A stretch of DNA of 64,000 nucleotides from Flavisolibacter longurius (GCA_013327885.1 JABUMY010000006.1:62001-126000); one strand, 5' to 3'. Shown: positions 1-9,253, counted from the stretch's first letter. Numbers and translations: made by a program. The notes: generated by a model from the sequence alone, not told the origin.

Positions 1-885
1 TTGGTATTCGGGAAAATCCATGGCAATTTGCGGCAGGCCCGCATGCATGTATTCAAGAAATTTATTGGGTAGTGCATGAAACTGGTTGATGCCTTCTTTT
101 TCGGCAAGGCCAATTCCCAAAGTTGCCGTTGCCGCAATGGCACGTAGTTCGGCTGGCAACAGCATGCCTTTCAATATCACTTTTTCCCCTACACCATTCG
201 TTTTGACCAGGTCTTTTAAACGCTCCATAAAATTACCGTCGCCGCAAACAACCAGCGGGTAGGGAACATTCTTCATCGCCGGGATCAGGATCTCAAAACC
301 TCTTCCTTCATTCACAGCGCCCTGGTAAAGCAAAATATTTTCACGCGGCGCTTCCGCTTGTGATTTCAGCACCGGAAGGTTGCGAATGACAGTATAGTTC
401 CTTGCATATCTCTCCCGGAACGCTGCCGCCAAACCATCACTCACCGTATATCCCAAGTGGTACCGTGGCACCGCAAATTTTTCAATGGCCAGCCAAAACC
501 GTTTTACAGTTGGTCTTGTTCGCACTTCTTTCAATTCTGTAAAATATTCATGGGCGTCATAAATGCGGGGAATCTTTTTTATTCCAGAAATGAAATAACA
601 AGGCAGGATCGTATCCAGGTCGATGGCGCAGATGGCGTCGGGCTTTTGTGCAAGTAAATAAAAGAACAGCCGCAGGTTGTATTCGGCATAAAACAAAAAG
701 CTTTTGCTGAAAAAGCAGCGCAAGCGCTTTTGCGCATACCGCTCGTTTTGCAACGGCCGCGAATCTTTCAGTTCACGACCCACAAGGGTGACACGATAAC
801 CTGCATTTGCCAATGAAGTACAGATGCGGTGCATCCGCTGGTCAAAAGAAAGATCATTGGTAACGGTAAAATAGATGTGTCTCAC
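1..885 (-). CDS. Glycosyltransferase, family 4-like (3' end beyond window)
   Basis: The minus strand reads open from a GTG at 883-885 to the left edge, about 295 residues, so the C-terminus is missing. The product starts MRHIYFTVTNDLSFDQRMHR, and the N-terminal half shows the alternating strands and charged loops of a GT-B donor/acceptor fold (NAGYRVTLVGRE, IYDAHEYFTE). The second half has the typical family 4 phrases NILLYQGAVNEGRG and PNKFLEYMHAGLP, which normally line the nucleotide-sugar pocket. It would transfer a sugar from an activated donor to a surface glycan or lipid carrier in the cytoplasm; the acceptor cannot be read. It starts 3 bases after the stop of the oxidoreductase gene, so the two are almost certainly co-transcribed. 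The GTG start is chosen because the reading frame and family N-terminus begin there and no ATG lies nearby. Confidence 0.85.
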   Translation of the reverse strand, partial: MRHIYFTVTNDLSFDQRMHRICTSLANAGYRVTLVGRELKDSRPLQNERYAQKRLRCFFSKSFLFYAEYNLRLFFYLLAQKPDAICAIDLDTILPCYFISGIKKIPRIYDAHEYFTELKEVRTRPTVKRFWLAIEKFAVPRYHLGYTVSDGLAAAFRERYARNYTVIRNLPVLKSQAEAPRENILLYQGAVNEGRGFEILIPAMKNVPYPLVVCGDGNFMERLKDLVKTNGVGEKVILKGMLLPAELRAIAATATLGIGLAEKEGINQFHALPNKFLEYMHAGLPQIAMDFPEYQ

Positions 886-888
886 CCT

Positions 889-1881
889 TTATAAAATGGC
901 TTTATAAATTTTCTCAATGGTTTCCACGGTCTTTAAACCATCAAACGCACCGGTGAAGTCTTTTTCATTCTTATCCAAAACCTGCAGCAGGTGATCATAC
1001 ACTTCTTTGTGATGACTCATCGAACCATTGTAGCCAGTGTAAACATTGGCAGCTTTTTCTTGCAGATCAAACTGGAGCGCAGCTTCTGTTTCGGCATATT
1101 GTACCTCGTTCAGGTACTCGCCACCGATGCGTATGGTGCCTTTTTCTGCGATGATCGTGAGGGCTATCTCGTGGTTTTTTTTGTAACTGTTGACCGACCA
1201 ATGCAAACTTCCCATCGCACCGCTTTGCAGTTGCAGGGCGGCAACGCCGGTGTCTTCAAATTCAATACTGCTTTCATGAGCAGCGTTCGTTTTGAAACCC
1301 TTGACTTCTGCCACATCGCCAAGCAGCCAAAGCAAGGCATCAATATAATGACTGAATTGGGTGTATAAGGTGCCGCCATCGGGGAAGTGCTTGCCACGCC
1401 AGTCTGCGTAATAGCTGTCGGGTCGGTTCCAAAGACAGCTCAAATGAAAGCTATAGATCTTGCCAAGACCATTTTCCTGGATAGCTTTTTTTAAGGCCTT
1501 CAGCAACGGGTTGTACCGGGTTGATTTTACCACGAACAATTTGCGCCGGCAAAACTTTTCTGTTTCAATGATCTGCCAGGCAGCGGCTACCGTCAGGCAA
1601 AGCGGCTTTTCGCACAAAACATGCTTCCGTGCCTGGAGCGACTTAATGGTGTGTTCTGCATGTAACCCATTCGGCGTGCACACGGCAACAACTTCCACTT
1701 CTTTTTCTGCCAGCAACAGGTCTTCAATGGATTCGTATGCATTAGCGTTGTACATATCAGCAAAGGCATCCCGCTTTTCTTTCACCACATCACAAACCGC
1801 CACCAGCTTGCCAACCCTGCTCATATTCCCGGCATGCTTAGCAGCGATCTTACCACAGCCGATCAAAGCAAATTTCTTCAT
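889..1881 (-). CDS. Gfo/Idh/MocA family oxidoreductase
   Basis: This is a 330-residue NAD(P)-dependent sugar oxidoreductase. The N-terminal Rossmann fold has GCGKIA at residues 8-13 and the family's EKPLCLT motif at 91-97, whose lysine sits in the active site; a C-terminal alpha/beta substrate domain follows. I start at the ATG at 1879-1881 because MKKFALIGCG is the usual N-terminus; the frame is open further upstream, but that part runs through a transcription terminator. Family members oxidise or reduce sugars, sugar nucleotides or inositols. With a glycosyltransferase gene directly behind it (3-base gap), a role in making a nucleotide sugar for a surface glycan is likely, but the substrate is not readable from sequence. 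Confidence 0.88.
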   Translation of the reverse strand: MKKFALIGCGKIAAKHAGNMSRVGKLVAVCDVVKEKRDAFADMYNANAYESIEDLLLAEKEVEVVAVCTPNGLHAEHTIKSLQARKHVLCEKPLCLTVAAAWQIIETEKFCRRKLFVVKSTRYNPLLKALKKAIQENGLGKIYSFHLSCLWNRPDSYYADWRGKHFPDGGTLYTQFSHYIDALLWLLGDVAEVKGFKTNAAHESSIEFEDTGVAALQLQSGAMGSLHWSVNSYKKNHEIALTIIAEKGTIRIGGEYLNEVQYAETEAALQFDLQEKAANVYTGYNGSMSHHKEVYDHLLQVLDKNEKDFTGAFDGLKTVETIEKIYKAIL

Positions 1882-1939
1882 GTGGCCAAAAATAAGCTCT
1901 CCGCTTGGCGCTTTGCCCGGTTCATTAAATGAATGCAAT

Positions 1940-1971
1940 AAAAAAGTCGCCCTCAACGGGCGACTTTTTTT
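1940..1971 (-). terminator. Rho-independent terminator of the TonB receptor gene
   Basis: Arms GTCGCCC (1946-1952) and GGGCGAC (1958-1964) enclose a 5-base loop, with an A tract on the left and a T tract on the right. The hairpin lies between the TonB receptor stop (2025) and the oxidoreductase start (1881). On the minus strand it ends the receptor transcript. Confidence 0.85.
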
Positions 1972-2024
1972 ATGTAGTAAAATACGTTGTGAATCAAATT
2001 GAATTACCACACTTCAAAGAAATC

Positions 2025-4643
2025 TTAAAAGTTGTTTGTTCCCATGTCCACGTTGCCTTCGGCTTTGGTGTTCTTGCGCTTGAAAAGGGAGGCATCCATC
2101 TTACCAAAACGGTAGTTAAAGTTCAGGCGGAAAACCTGCGGGTCTCTTCTGCGTTGTACGTTCTGGATCGAAAACGGTGTTTCTGTGTATTGGTCGAAAA
2201 GACGGGTGCGGAAAACATCGTTCACATTCAGCGAAAGTGAAGCCACTTTGTTCTTCATGAATTCAAAACGAATGGCTGCATCTACACCGTAGTTCGGACG
2301 AATGAAACCCTGCGCTGCTGAACCAGCACCGCCTCCCATGAAGCCGCCGCCGCCACCAAAGCCGCGACCACCGCCGCCGCCAGGCGAAGAAATGATGCGA
2401 GACTGGTAATCACCGGAAAGTTGCAGGGAGAAGTTTTTCGGTAAGCGGAACGAGTTGTTCAGCTTAAAGAAGTAACTCACAAACTGGTCGGGATCGGGCT
2501 GGTTATCCAGGTCAATCTTTGCTGTGAAGAAGTTGGCGTTCGCCGTCATGTCCCAAAACTTGGTGATCTTATTACGGCTGGTCAATTCTAAACCAGTAAT
2601 GTAGCTGCTGTTGGCATTTTCAAACGTGTTAATGAACACATCACCCTTCACCACCGTATCGTATTCAAATGTTTGCAGACGGGTGATGAGGTTGTTGGTG
2701 TGCTTGTAATAAGCCGAGATCAGCAGGTTATCCCTGTTTTTGAAAAGCTTTGAAAAAGACAGTTCAAATGAGTTGGTAAACTCCGGCTGAAGGCCCGGGT
2801 TACCGCGGCTAAAGTTGAGCGAATCGGAATAGTCAACAAACGGAAACAACTGGAAGAAGTTCGGACGATTAATCCGGCGGCTGTAGTTGAACTGCAGGTC
2901 GTTGTAATCGTTCAGCTTCTGGCTTAAGAAAACGCTGGGGAAAAGGCTGATCGGGAACTCAATGTTAAAGGTTTGTCCTTTGTTGGGAAGAATACCTTCG
3001 TAGTCGGAGCTTTCCGCACGGAGACCCAATTGGTAACCAAAGTCTTTGATACGGTTGCTGAACGTGGTGTAAGCAGCGTAAACATTATCAGTGCTGTTGT
3101 ACAATGTGCTGTTCAACCTGCCACCAATTTGGATGTTGTTCAGGCTATTTACTTTCCGCAACTGCGCACGGGCACCAAATTCGATCTTTGCATTTTGCGA
3201 GATCGGGTTGGCATAATCTGTTTGCAGGGTAACGTTTTCGTTGTTACCGGATCCATAATTCGTTTGGTTGTACCGCGAACGGATCGGATTATTGGCCAGG
3301 TCAAAATAATCCGTATAGATCAGGCCATTGTTTTCGTTCTTGCTTTTGTTATACGTTACGTCAGCGGTCCACTCGTGGCCAGCCTTCGGAAAATTATGCT
3401 TAAAGCTGACCTGGGCGCCTTTGTTGCGGAAATTGAAATCAGAATTCGAGATACGCTTTTGCAATTCTGTATAAAAGATCGACTCAACACCGGAACCATT
3501 TTTCGTAGAAGAGTCCACCCGGATATCACCCACATTGGAAGGCTCCATACCGCCACGGGCAAAATTGCCGGTAATAGTAAGTGTATTGCGATTGTCGATA
3601 AAATAATCGATGCCAAAGCGGCCGAAACCAAAGGCACCTTCGCCCACATTCCGATCATTTTGTACACTTTGGTTATTGCGCAGCATGTTGATGGTTTTCC
3701 TGTCGGTAACACCGGTGCTGATGCTTTTGCGCTGCATATACATGCCGCTGGCAAACACGTTGATCTTGCCCTGGCGAACGTTCAGGTCGCCGCCACCGCC
3801 CACTCTCCAGCGGGAATCGATGTTAGCCCGCAGGTTACCGCTGTAACCAACACGTCGGGTTTTTTTCATAACGATATTGAGGATACCAGCCGTACCACCC
3901 GATGCATCAAACTTGGCAGAAGGGTTGGTGATGATCTCAATGGATTCAATGGCATCAGCCGGAATCTGCTCAAGGGTCATTGTTGTTGGACGACCGTCAA
4001 CAAATATCGTAGGCGCTGTATTGCGAAGGGTTACGTTTCCATCAATGTCAACGTTGACCGAAGGCACATTCTTCATTACATCCACAGCCGTTCCGCCAGC
4101 CGATGTAATGTTTTTATCGACACTGAAGATCTTGCGGTCGATTCCCATTGTCAGGGCAGGACGGGAGGCGGTGATGGTCACATTGCCCATAACGGCTTCG
4201 TCCACTTCAATGGAAATATTGCCGAGGTCTTTGTCAATGGCGCCTAGCATTGTCGACATGTCGCCGCCCTGCATCGCGTTGCGGTTTGGCATTTCAAAGG
4301 CAACCGCCTTTTGATAAGTTTTAAATCCGATGCCGGTTACTTTCAATTCGTAACGTCCCATCAGCGGAATATTCTCAAGCGAAAAATTGCCGCCTTTGTC
4401 GGTCAGCATTCCGGTAACGATCACTTCTTTTGGTTGTTTGGTTGCGGAGTCCATACGCTTGGTCACAAGCGTTACCGAGGCAGCTTCGATACCTTTTTTA
4501 GCGGCGTCGATCACTTTTCCATAAAAACGGCCGGTTGGCATTTGCCCACCATTGCGGGCACCACCCATCATCGGATTTTGAGCCTGGGCAAAATAGGACA
4601 GGGCTAAGAGAGCAAAACTCATCAAAGCAATAACTTTCTTCAT
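2025..4643 (-). CDS. TonB-dependent outer-membrane receptor with Gly-rich loop
   Basis: The product is 872 residues. A signal peptide (MKKVIALMSFALLALSYFAQ) is followed by a carboxypeptidase-regulatory-like domain (about 40-120), a TonB plug domain (about 150-260, with NAPTIFVDGRP-like and IEIITNPSAKFDASG motifs) and a long beta-barrel. This is the Bacteroidota 'outer membrane beta-barrel protein' branch of TonB receptors, whose cargo is usually unknown. Start ATG 4641-4643 is chosen for the signal peptide and because a TAnnTTTG box lies just upstream. An unusual glycine-rich tract (GGGGGRGFGGGGGFMGGG) sits in the C-terminal barrel, encoded around 2315-2390, and probably forms a surface loop. 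The N-terminus of the mature protein is also Gly/Met-rich. No SusD partner is adjacent, so glycan import is not indicated. Confidence 0.88.
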   Translation of the reverse strand: MKKVIALMSFALLALSYFAQAQNPMMGGARNGGQMPTGRFYGKVIDAAKKGIEAASVTLVTKRMDSATKQPKEVIVTGMLTDKGGNFSLENIPLMGRYELKVTGIGFKTYQKAVAFEMPNRNAMQGGDMSTMLGAIDKDLGNISIEVDEAVMGNVTITASRPALTMGIDRKIFSVDKNITSAGGTAVDVMKNVPSVNVDIDGNVTLRNTAPTIFVDGRPTTMTLEQIPADAIESIEIITNPSAKFDASGGTAGILNIVMKKTRRVGYSGNLRANIDSRWRVGGGGDLNVRQGKINVFASGMYMQRKSISTGVTDRKTINMLRNNQSVQNDRNVGEGAFGFGRFGIDYFIDNRNTLTITGNFARGGMEPSNVGDIRVDSSTKNGSGVESIFYTELQKRISNSDFNFRNKGAQVSFKHNFPKAGHEWTADVTYNKSKNENNGLIYTDYFDLANNPIRSRYNQTNYGSGNNENVTLQTDYANPISQNAKIEFGARAQLRKVNSLNNIQIGGRLNSTLYNSTDNVYAAYTTFSNRIKDFGYQLGLRAESSDYEGILPNKGQTFNIEFPISLFPSVFLSQKLNDYNDLQFNYSRRINRPNFFQLFPFVDYSDSLNFSRGNPGLQPEFTNSFELSFSKLFKNRDNLLISAYYKHTNNLITRLQTFEYDTVVKGDVFINTFENANSSYITGLELTSRNKITKFWDMTANANFFTAKIDLDNQPDPDQFVSYFFKLNNSFRLPKNFSLQLSGDYQSRIISSPGGGGGRGFGGGGGFMGGGAGSAAQGFIRPNYGVDAAIRFEFMKNKVASLSLNVNDVFRTRLFDQYTETPFSIQNVQRRRDPQVFRLNFNYRFGKMDASLFKRKNTKAEGNVDMGTNNF

Positions 4644-4661
4644 GTGTAAAATTTGGATATG

Positions 4662-4669
4662 CAAAAGTA
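4662..4669 (-). promoter_or_regulatory. Bacteroidota -7 box before the TonB receptor gene
   Basis: On the minus strand this reads TACTTTTG, a full match to TAnnTTTG, 18 bases before the ATG at 4643. No clear TTTG -33 box is at the expected distance. Confidence 0.45.
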
Positions 4670-4826
4670 AACAGCGCAAAATGCAATAGGTTGTTCCATT
4701 AACTTTATTTAACCTTCAACGCTGCTGTGGAAAACCACCTGCTTCCAGCTAGAAGTCACTGCCACTGCGGTTTTCAACAGGAGGACAATTATTGTGTTGT
4801 CAAAAAATTTAACGCTTTCTTTTACT

Positions 4827-4858
4827 AAAAAAGCCTGCCAGAAATCTGACAGGCTTTT
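4827..4858 (-). terminator. Terminator downstream of tRNA-His
   Basis: Directly after the tRNA 3' end the minus strand reads an AAAGCCTG / CAGGCTTT hairpin with an extra CAG/CTG stem segment, then a T run. It lies in the right place to end the tRNA transcript. Confidence 0.8.
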
Positions 4859-4859
4859 G

Positions 4860-4934
4860 GGTGACTGACCGGGTTCGAACCGGCGACCCCTAGAACCACA
4901 ATCTAGTGCTCTAACCAACTGAGCTACAATCACC
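4860..4934 (-). tRNA. tRNA-His (anticodon GTG)
   Basis: The minus strand folds into a full cloverleaf: acceptor GTGATTG/CAGTCAC, D arm GCTC-AGTTGGTTA-GAGC, anticodon arm CTAGA-TTGTGGT-TCTAG and T arm GCCGG-TTCGAAC-CCGGT. The anticodon is GTG (His). As expected for tRNA-His, an extra G at -1 (complement of base 4934) can pair with discriminator C73 (base 4860). The CCA end does not appear to be encoded. A promoter lies upstream and a hairpin terminator downstream, so it is a single-gene transcript. Confidence 0.97.
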
Positions 4935-4945
4935 GTTTGGGAGTG

Positions 4946-4978
4946 CAAAAATAAAGGATTGGATTATATAAAAGCAAA
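4946..4978 (-). promoter_or_regulatory. Promoter of tRNA-His
   Basis: On the minus strand TTTG (4975-4978) is followed after 21 bases by TATTTTTG (4946-4953), matching the Bacteroidota TTTG/TAnnTTTG promoter. Transcription would begin a few bases before the tRNA 5' end at 4934. Confidence 0.65.
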
Positions 4979-5331
4979 GCCTGCCAAAAAAAATCTGTTC
5001 GAGTTCTTTGGTAATGGCGCCTTGCGCACTGACTGTATCGAACAGAGAAAACCTGTAATGCTTTTTCAAGGCACTCCAAATTGATTTCGCCCTGCCTGCT
5101 TAAGTTAAACCTATAAGAAAGATTTTAACCAAGATTAACGCTGTAAAAAAATGAAACATATCCCAGGTATTGTTTTCCCTGCATCGTGTATCCTGTTGGA
5201 TTTTCCCCTTTTAATATGGCAAAAAACAGCTTCACTCAACGTTTAAGAACAGTCTAAATGCTTGTACTTCCACTCATCAAAAAATCATTCGTTAAAAACA
5301 ATGCTTAACAAAATAGGCGTCTTTTTTGTCT
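4979..5331. other. Intergenic stretch, no gene seen
   Basis: Between the tRNA-His promoter and the S41 protease promoter I find no credible reading frame, hairpin terminator or RNA fold. It is moderately AT-rich and may hold only the divergent promoter regions. Confidence 0.6.
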
Positions 5332-5339
5332 TAAATTTG
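5332..5339 (+). promoter_or_regulatory. -7 box before the S41 protease gene
   Basis: TAAATTTG matches TAnnTTTG. Transcription from here would leave about a 30-base leader before the ATG at 5376, and would exclude the farther upstream in-frame start at 5262. Confidence 0.4.
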
Positions 5340-5375
5340 GTAGGTATGCAAAAAGCATTAAAATACATTTTTGAT

Positions 5376-7526
5376 ATGAAGCGTTTCCCCATTATCCTGG
5401 CGTTGGTTTTGACAGGTGTTTTCTTTACCGTTCGTACCGTAGGCAGAACAAACGCCAATCCTCCCTCGAAATACGAAAAGATACTGCAGCTGGTTGGCGC
5501 CATTCTCACCCAGGGGCACTTCAACCCCAAAGAAATCAACGATGATTTTTCCCGTAAGATATACAACCGGTTTTTTGAAAACCTCGACCCCGAAAAGAAC
5601 ATCTTCCTGGCTTCCGATATCAAATCGTTGGAGAAGTTTTCTACTCGTATCGATGACGAAGTAAAAGGTGCGCCGGTGGAATTTTTCAAGGCTGCGGGAC
5701 TTCTCTTTGATTCCCGCATCAAAGAACTGGAGAACGATTACAAGACCATCCTGGCAAAGCCATTTGACTTTACGGTAAATGAAACCTATCAGGGCAACAG
5801 CGACGCCAAGCAATTCCCCGCAACCGATGCGGCCCGTCGCGAAGACTGGCGCAAATACCTGAAATACCTTACCCTGCAGCGGTATTCTGACCTGCTGGAC
5901 AGTCGCGAAAGCAGTGTTGGCAAGGAAGGTGAGATCAAAAAAAGCAATGCCGAGCTGGAGAAAGAAGCCCGTGAAAAAGTGCTGGCAGCGATGAACCGCA
6001 CCTTTGACCGCTACCGCAACAAATTTAACGAGGAGGACAAGTTCAACGTCTTTGTCAATGCCATCACCGAAATGATGGACCCGCATACCGAGTTTATGCC
6101 ACCGCTTGACAAGCGCTATTTCGACGAAACCATGAGCGGTAAGTTTTATGGCATTGGTGCCCAACTTAGTTATGACGAAGGCAATATCAAGATCTCGGCG
6201 GTAACACCGGGTGGCCCCGCACAAAAGAACGGCACCGTGGAAGCCGGCGATATCATTGTTCGGGTGGCGCAGGGAGCCGAAGCACCGGTTGAATTGACTG
6301 GCTTCACCGTTCCCGACGCTGTCAAACTCATACGCGGGAAAGAAGGCACTAAGGTGACCGTTACCCTGCGTAAAAAAGACGGCAGCTTAAAAAACATCAC
6401 GCTTGTTCGCGAAGAGATCGTTCTGGATGAAGCCTTTGTAAGGAGCGTTGTGGTGAATGAAGGCAACCAAAAGATCGGTTACATCTACCTGCCGGAATTC
6501 TATTCGAATTTCCAGGAAGCCAATGGCGCACATAGCGGCGAAGATGTGGCCAAAGAAGTAAAAAAATTAAAAGCCGAAGGCGTTGATGGCATTGTGGTGG
6601 ATGTTCGCAACAACGGCGGCGGTGCACTTTACGATGTGATCCAGATCGCCGGTTTGTTTATCGACCAGGGACCTGTTGTGCAGGTAAAAGATCGGCAAAG
6701 CAAGCCACAGGTTATGCGTGATCGCGATGGAGGTGTACTGTATGATGGCCCGTTGGTGATCATGGTTAATGAAATGAGTGCTTCGGCTTCAGAGATCCTG
6801 GCTGCCGCCATGCAGGATTATGGTCGTGGCATTGTGATGGGAACCAACACCTACGGAAAAGGAACCGTACAACGTACCATTGGCCTTGACCCTGAATCCG
6901 GTTTTACGAATACGAATTCGGAGCTCGGTTCGCTGAAAATTACTTTGCAGAAGTTCTACCGCGTTAACGGTGGCTCAACCCAGCAAAAAGGCGTGGTGCC
7001 GGACGTGGTGATCCCTGATTACCTGCAGCATTTAAAGATCCGCGAAAAAGACAACCCGCTTTCGCTGCCGTATGACGAGATCAGCAAAGCAAGCTTCCAA
7101 ACCTGGAATGCCGGTTACAGTCTTGACGCCATCAAGCAAATGGCAAAAGCCAGGATCGCTACCGATACAACGTTCAAGAAAATTTCTGACGCCAGTGTAT
7201 TTGTTGCCAAGCAAAATGAAAAAGTTTATGTACTGCAGCTTGACAAATACAGGGCTGAGCAAAAAGAGATCCGCAATGCCGTAAAAAGCATTGAGAATCT
7301 TACCAAGCTGAAAGCGCCACTACCGGTTCAGTTCATGAAAGAAGACCAGGCCCGCTATATTTCAGAAGACAAGGATAAGACGGAGCGTTACAAGCAGTGG
7401 ATGACAAACGTCAGCAAGGACGTATATGTTGACCAGGCTGTAAAAGTTATTAAGGACATGGTTTCGCAACAAAATATTGCCAAGGCAAACAGTGATAAGA
7501 AGGGTGCATTGAAACCTCCTTTTTAA
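5376..7526 (+). CDS. prc: Carboxy-terminal processing (tail-specific) protease, S41 family
   Basis: This is a 716-residue periplasmic protease of the Tsp/Prc type, which degrades or trims proteins from their C-terminus. The N-terminal signal peptide or anchor is MKRFPIILALVLTGVFF. An N-terminal Tsp domain spans about 30-250, a PDZ domain about 255-345, the S41 catalytic core about 390-560, and a C-terminal helical tail (EKDNPLSLPYDEI onward) matches Prc. The Ser/Lys dyad is readable: SASASEILAAAMQDYG (Ser at about 470) and TYGKGTVQ (Lys at about 495), with the 25-residue spacing of E. coli Prc. An in-frame ATG at 5346 is possible, but 5376 gives the better signal peptide and fits the promoter box. 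It is monocistronic, with a strong terminator after the stop. Confidence 0.93.
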   Translation: MKRFPIILALVLTGVFFTVRTVGRTNANPPSKYEKILQLVGAILTQGHFNPKEINDDFSRKIYNRFFENLDPEKNIFLASDIKSLEKFSTRIDDEVKGAPVEFFKAAGLLFDSRIKELENDYKTILAKPFDFTVNETYQGNSDAKQFPATDAARREDWRKYLKYLTLQRYSDLLDSRESSVGKEGEIKKSNAELEKEAREKVLAAMNRTFDRYRNKFNEEDKFNVFVNAITEMMDPHTEFMPPLDKRYFDETMSGKFYGIGAQLSYDEGNIKISAVTPGGPAQKNGTVEAGDIIVRVAQGAEAPVELTGFTVPDAVKLIRGKEGTKVTVTLRKKDGSLKNITLVREEIVLDEAFVRSVVVNEGNQKIGYIYLPEFYSNFQEANGAHSGEDVAKEVKKLKAEGVDGIVVDVRNNGGGALYDVIQIAGLFIDQGPVVQVKDRQSKPQVMRDRDGGVLYDGPLVIMVNEMSASASEILAAAMQDYGRGIVMGTNTYGKGTVQRTIGLDPESGFTNTNSELGSLKITLQKFYRVNGGSTQQKGVVPDVVIPDYLQHLKIREKDNPLSLPYDEISKASFQTWNAGYSLDAIKQMAKARIATDTTFKKISDASVFVAKQNEKVYVLQLDKYRAEQKEIRNAVKSIENLTKLKAPLPVQFMKEDQARYISEDKDKTERYKQWMTNVSKDVYVDQAVKVIKDMVSQQNIAKANSDKKGALKPPF

Positions 7527-7545
7527 GCAGACAATGTCCAATCAA

Positions 7546-7578
7546 TAAAAAAGTCCCTGCATGACAGGGACTTTTTTA
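7546..7578. terminator. Bidirectional terminator
   Basis: AAAAAAGTCCCTG and CAGGGACTTTTTT arms enclose a CATGA loop, giving a T run on either strand. It sits between the S41 protease gene (plus) and the DinB-like gene (minus), which converge. Confidence 0.9.
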
Positions 7579-7667
7579 TTGCTGATATTCTTTGATCAGG
7601 AATAGTATTTCAACGATGATTAGACACGTTTCTGCTAAGTGATCCACCAATAGAAATTTCTCCCAGC

Positions 7668-8180
7668 TTACACGCCATATCTTTCCTTCAAAATGTTCAG
7701 GTGATGGCGTACATGCCCCGCAGCAATAAATCCAATGGCATCTACGCCGATGGGAAAGTTGTTGGCAGTGCCAGCATTTTTTGTTTGTTCTTCGGTAAAC
7801 GATCGGTAGAGGAGAAGGGTAGCTTTCCGTACAACCGACCATTCTTCCAACAAATCTTCTTTTGAACGCCTTTCGGCATTAGAGGTGGCTGCATACGCAT
7901 TTTCATCAAACCCCGGCAGACTGGCTTTTTCACCGCGGGCAATGCAAAGGGCACGGTAAGCAAAAATGCGTTCCGTATCGATCATGTGCTGCACCATTTC
8001 TAGGATACTCCACTTTCCATCTGCATAGCGGTAGGACCACTTTTCTCCCGGTATCGACTCTAAAATGGAAACAACTTTTTCATGACTGCTCTCCAAGGCC
8101 GGCAGGATTTCTCCTTCTTCAACTTGTTTGACGTAGTTATGGTAGAATGGTGGAATAGCGGCTAAGTCAGGTTTTGCCAT
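7668..8180 (-). CDS. DinB-fold (DinB_2) metal-binding protein
   Basis: This 170-residue protein has the DinB/YfiT four-helix bundle. WSILEMVQHMIDTERIF (His at about 64) and GHVRHHLNIL near the C-terminus supply the three histidines that bind a divalent metal. Family members include damage-inducible proteins and thiol transferases (bacillithiol or mycothiol type); the specific reaction is not readable. It lacks a signal peptide, so it is cytoplasmic. It is 20 bases downstream of the dienelactone-hydrolase-like gene on the same strand and is probably co-transcribed with it. Confidence 0.85.
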   Translation of the reverse strand: MAKPDLAAIPPFYHNYVKQVEEGEILPALESSHEKVVSILESIPGEKWSYRYADGKWSILEMVQHMIDTERIFAYRALCIARGEKASLPGFDENAYAATSNAERRSKEDLLEEWSVVRKATLLLYRSFTEEQTKNAGTANNFPIGVDAIGFIAAGHVRHHLNILKERYGV

Positions 8181-8200
8181 GGCTATTTGATTTAGTTTAT

Positions 8201-9058
8201 TTAGTGAAGAATTCGCTCAAAGAATTGTTTCATGTCGTGCCACGAAGCAGAATCGGCCGCAGCATCGTACCGGATGGGCATGTTGTGTTCCTTGCCTTTT
8301 TCTGTTGCATTCGGATTGGTAAATGCATGGGTGGCACCTTCATATACCTTGAAGTCGTACGTAAGCTTGGCCGAATCCATGCTTTTTTTAAAGGCATCTA
8401 CCTGCTGCTGCGGAACAAAATTATCCGCACCGCCATGACAGACCAGGAATTGCGCTTTGGTTCCTTTCCGCGGTTGAACGCCATCCAGTGTTCCGTGAAA
8501 GCTGACAACACCCATTAACGGTGCGCCAAGCTTTGCATAATTCAGCGCCATGGTGCCACCAAAGCAGTAACCAATGGCGACTGCTTTTGAACCGTCAGCC
8601 TGCGGCAGATCTTTTACTTGCGCCAATGCTGCATCGATCCGCGATTTTGCCATGTTCGGGTCTCCGTAAAAAGGCCCGGCAGCCTTCGTGGCTTCTTCGG
8701 GGTTGTTGGCCAGTTTGCCATCGCCATACATATCCACCGCTACGGCCAGGTAACCCATTTCGGCCAGCATACGGGCACGCATACGCGGGTATTCGGTCAA
8801 TCCCCACCACTCTGGCAGCACCAGCACTACCGGTCGCGGCCCCTGCTTCGACTCATCAAAAGCCACATAGCTTTTCATGGTCTGGTCACCAACTTTATAG
8901 GTAAGAGGTTCTTCCTTAACCGATACCGGCCCCTGTGTTTTGTCATCAACAGCAAGCGTATCCTCCGCTGCAGCTGGGGTATCCGGCGTATTGTTGGCAC
9001 AACGTATTAAAAGGAATGAAATAGTACCCAGCAGGATGAATAAGGATAAGGCTCTCAT
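8201..9058 (-). CDS. Exported dienelactone hydrolase-family protein
   Basis: The 285-residue product has an N-terminal export signal ending in LLIRCANN. The cysteine could be a lipidation site, although Arg at -1 is unusual. After a Ser/Thr/Asp-rich spacer comes an alpha/beta-hydrolase domain of the dienelactone hydrolase family, with nucleophile Cys in AIGYCFGGT, Asp in CHGGADNFVP and His in EGATHAF. Such enzymes cleave enol-lactone or other ester bonds. No aromatic-degradation genes are nearby, so a broader esterase role in the periplasm is more likely. Its gene precedes the DinB-like gene by 20 bases. Confidence 0.87.
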   Translation of the reverse strand: MRALSLFILLGTISFLLIRCANNTPDTPAAAEDTLAVDDKTQGPVSVKEEPLTYKVGDQTMKSYVAFDESKQGPRPVVLVLPEWWGLTEYPRMRARMLAEMGYLAVAVDMYGDGKLANNPEEATKAAGPFYGDPNMAKSRIDAALAQVKDLPQADGSKAVAIGYCFGGTMALNYAKLGAPLMGVVSFHGTLDGVQPRKGTKAQFLVCHGGADNFVPQQQVDAFKKSMDSAKLTYDFKVYEGATHAFTNPNATEKGKEHNMPIRYDAAADSASWHDMKQFFERILH

Positions 9059-9253
9059 TTTTCGCGATGATTAGGGGTTAGAGAATGGGTTAAAATTAAG
9101 TTTTGTCTGTCAATACCGGTTTGCTGTCTTGTACCGGTAGTGCAGAAAGTTCAGTCTTGCAAGGTTACTGCAAGTCTGTTATGAATTGCCATAGCCTGTT
9201 CTTAGAATGTGATTATAATAAATCGAAAAACTGTGAAGGACTGTTTTTCATAC
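9059..9253. other. Intergenic, no gene seen
   Basis: The gap between the hydrolase gene start (9058) and the subtilase stop (9368) is about 310 bases. The part nearest the hydrolase holds only a 62-codon open frame without family features, which I do not accept. The other part holds two hairpins listed separately. Confidence 0.55.

Noticed and set aside
2973-4247. Open frame of 424 codons on the plus strand inside the TonB receptor gene
   Set aside because: It is antisense to a gene with clear signal peptide, plug and barrel. Its translation has no family motif and is rich in Val, Ile and His, as expected from a shadow frame.
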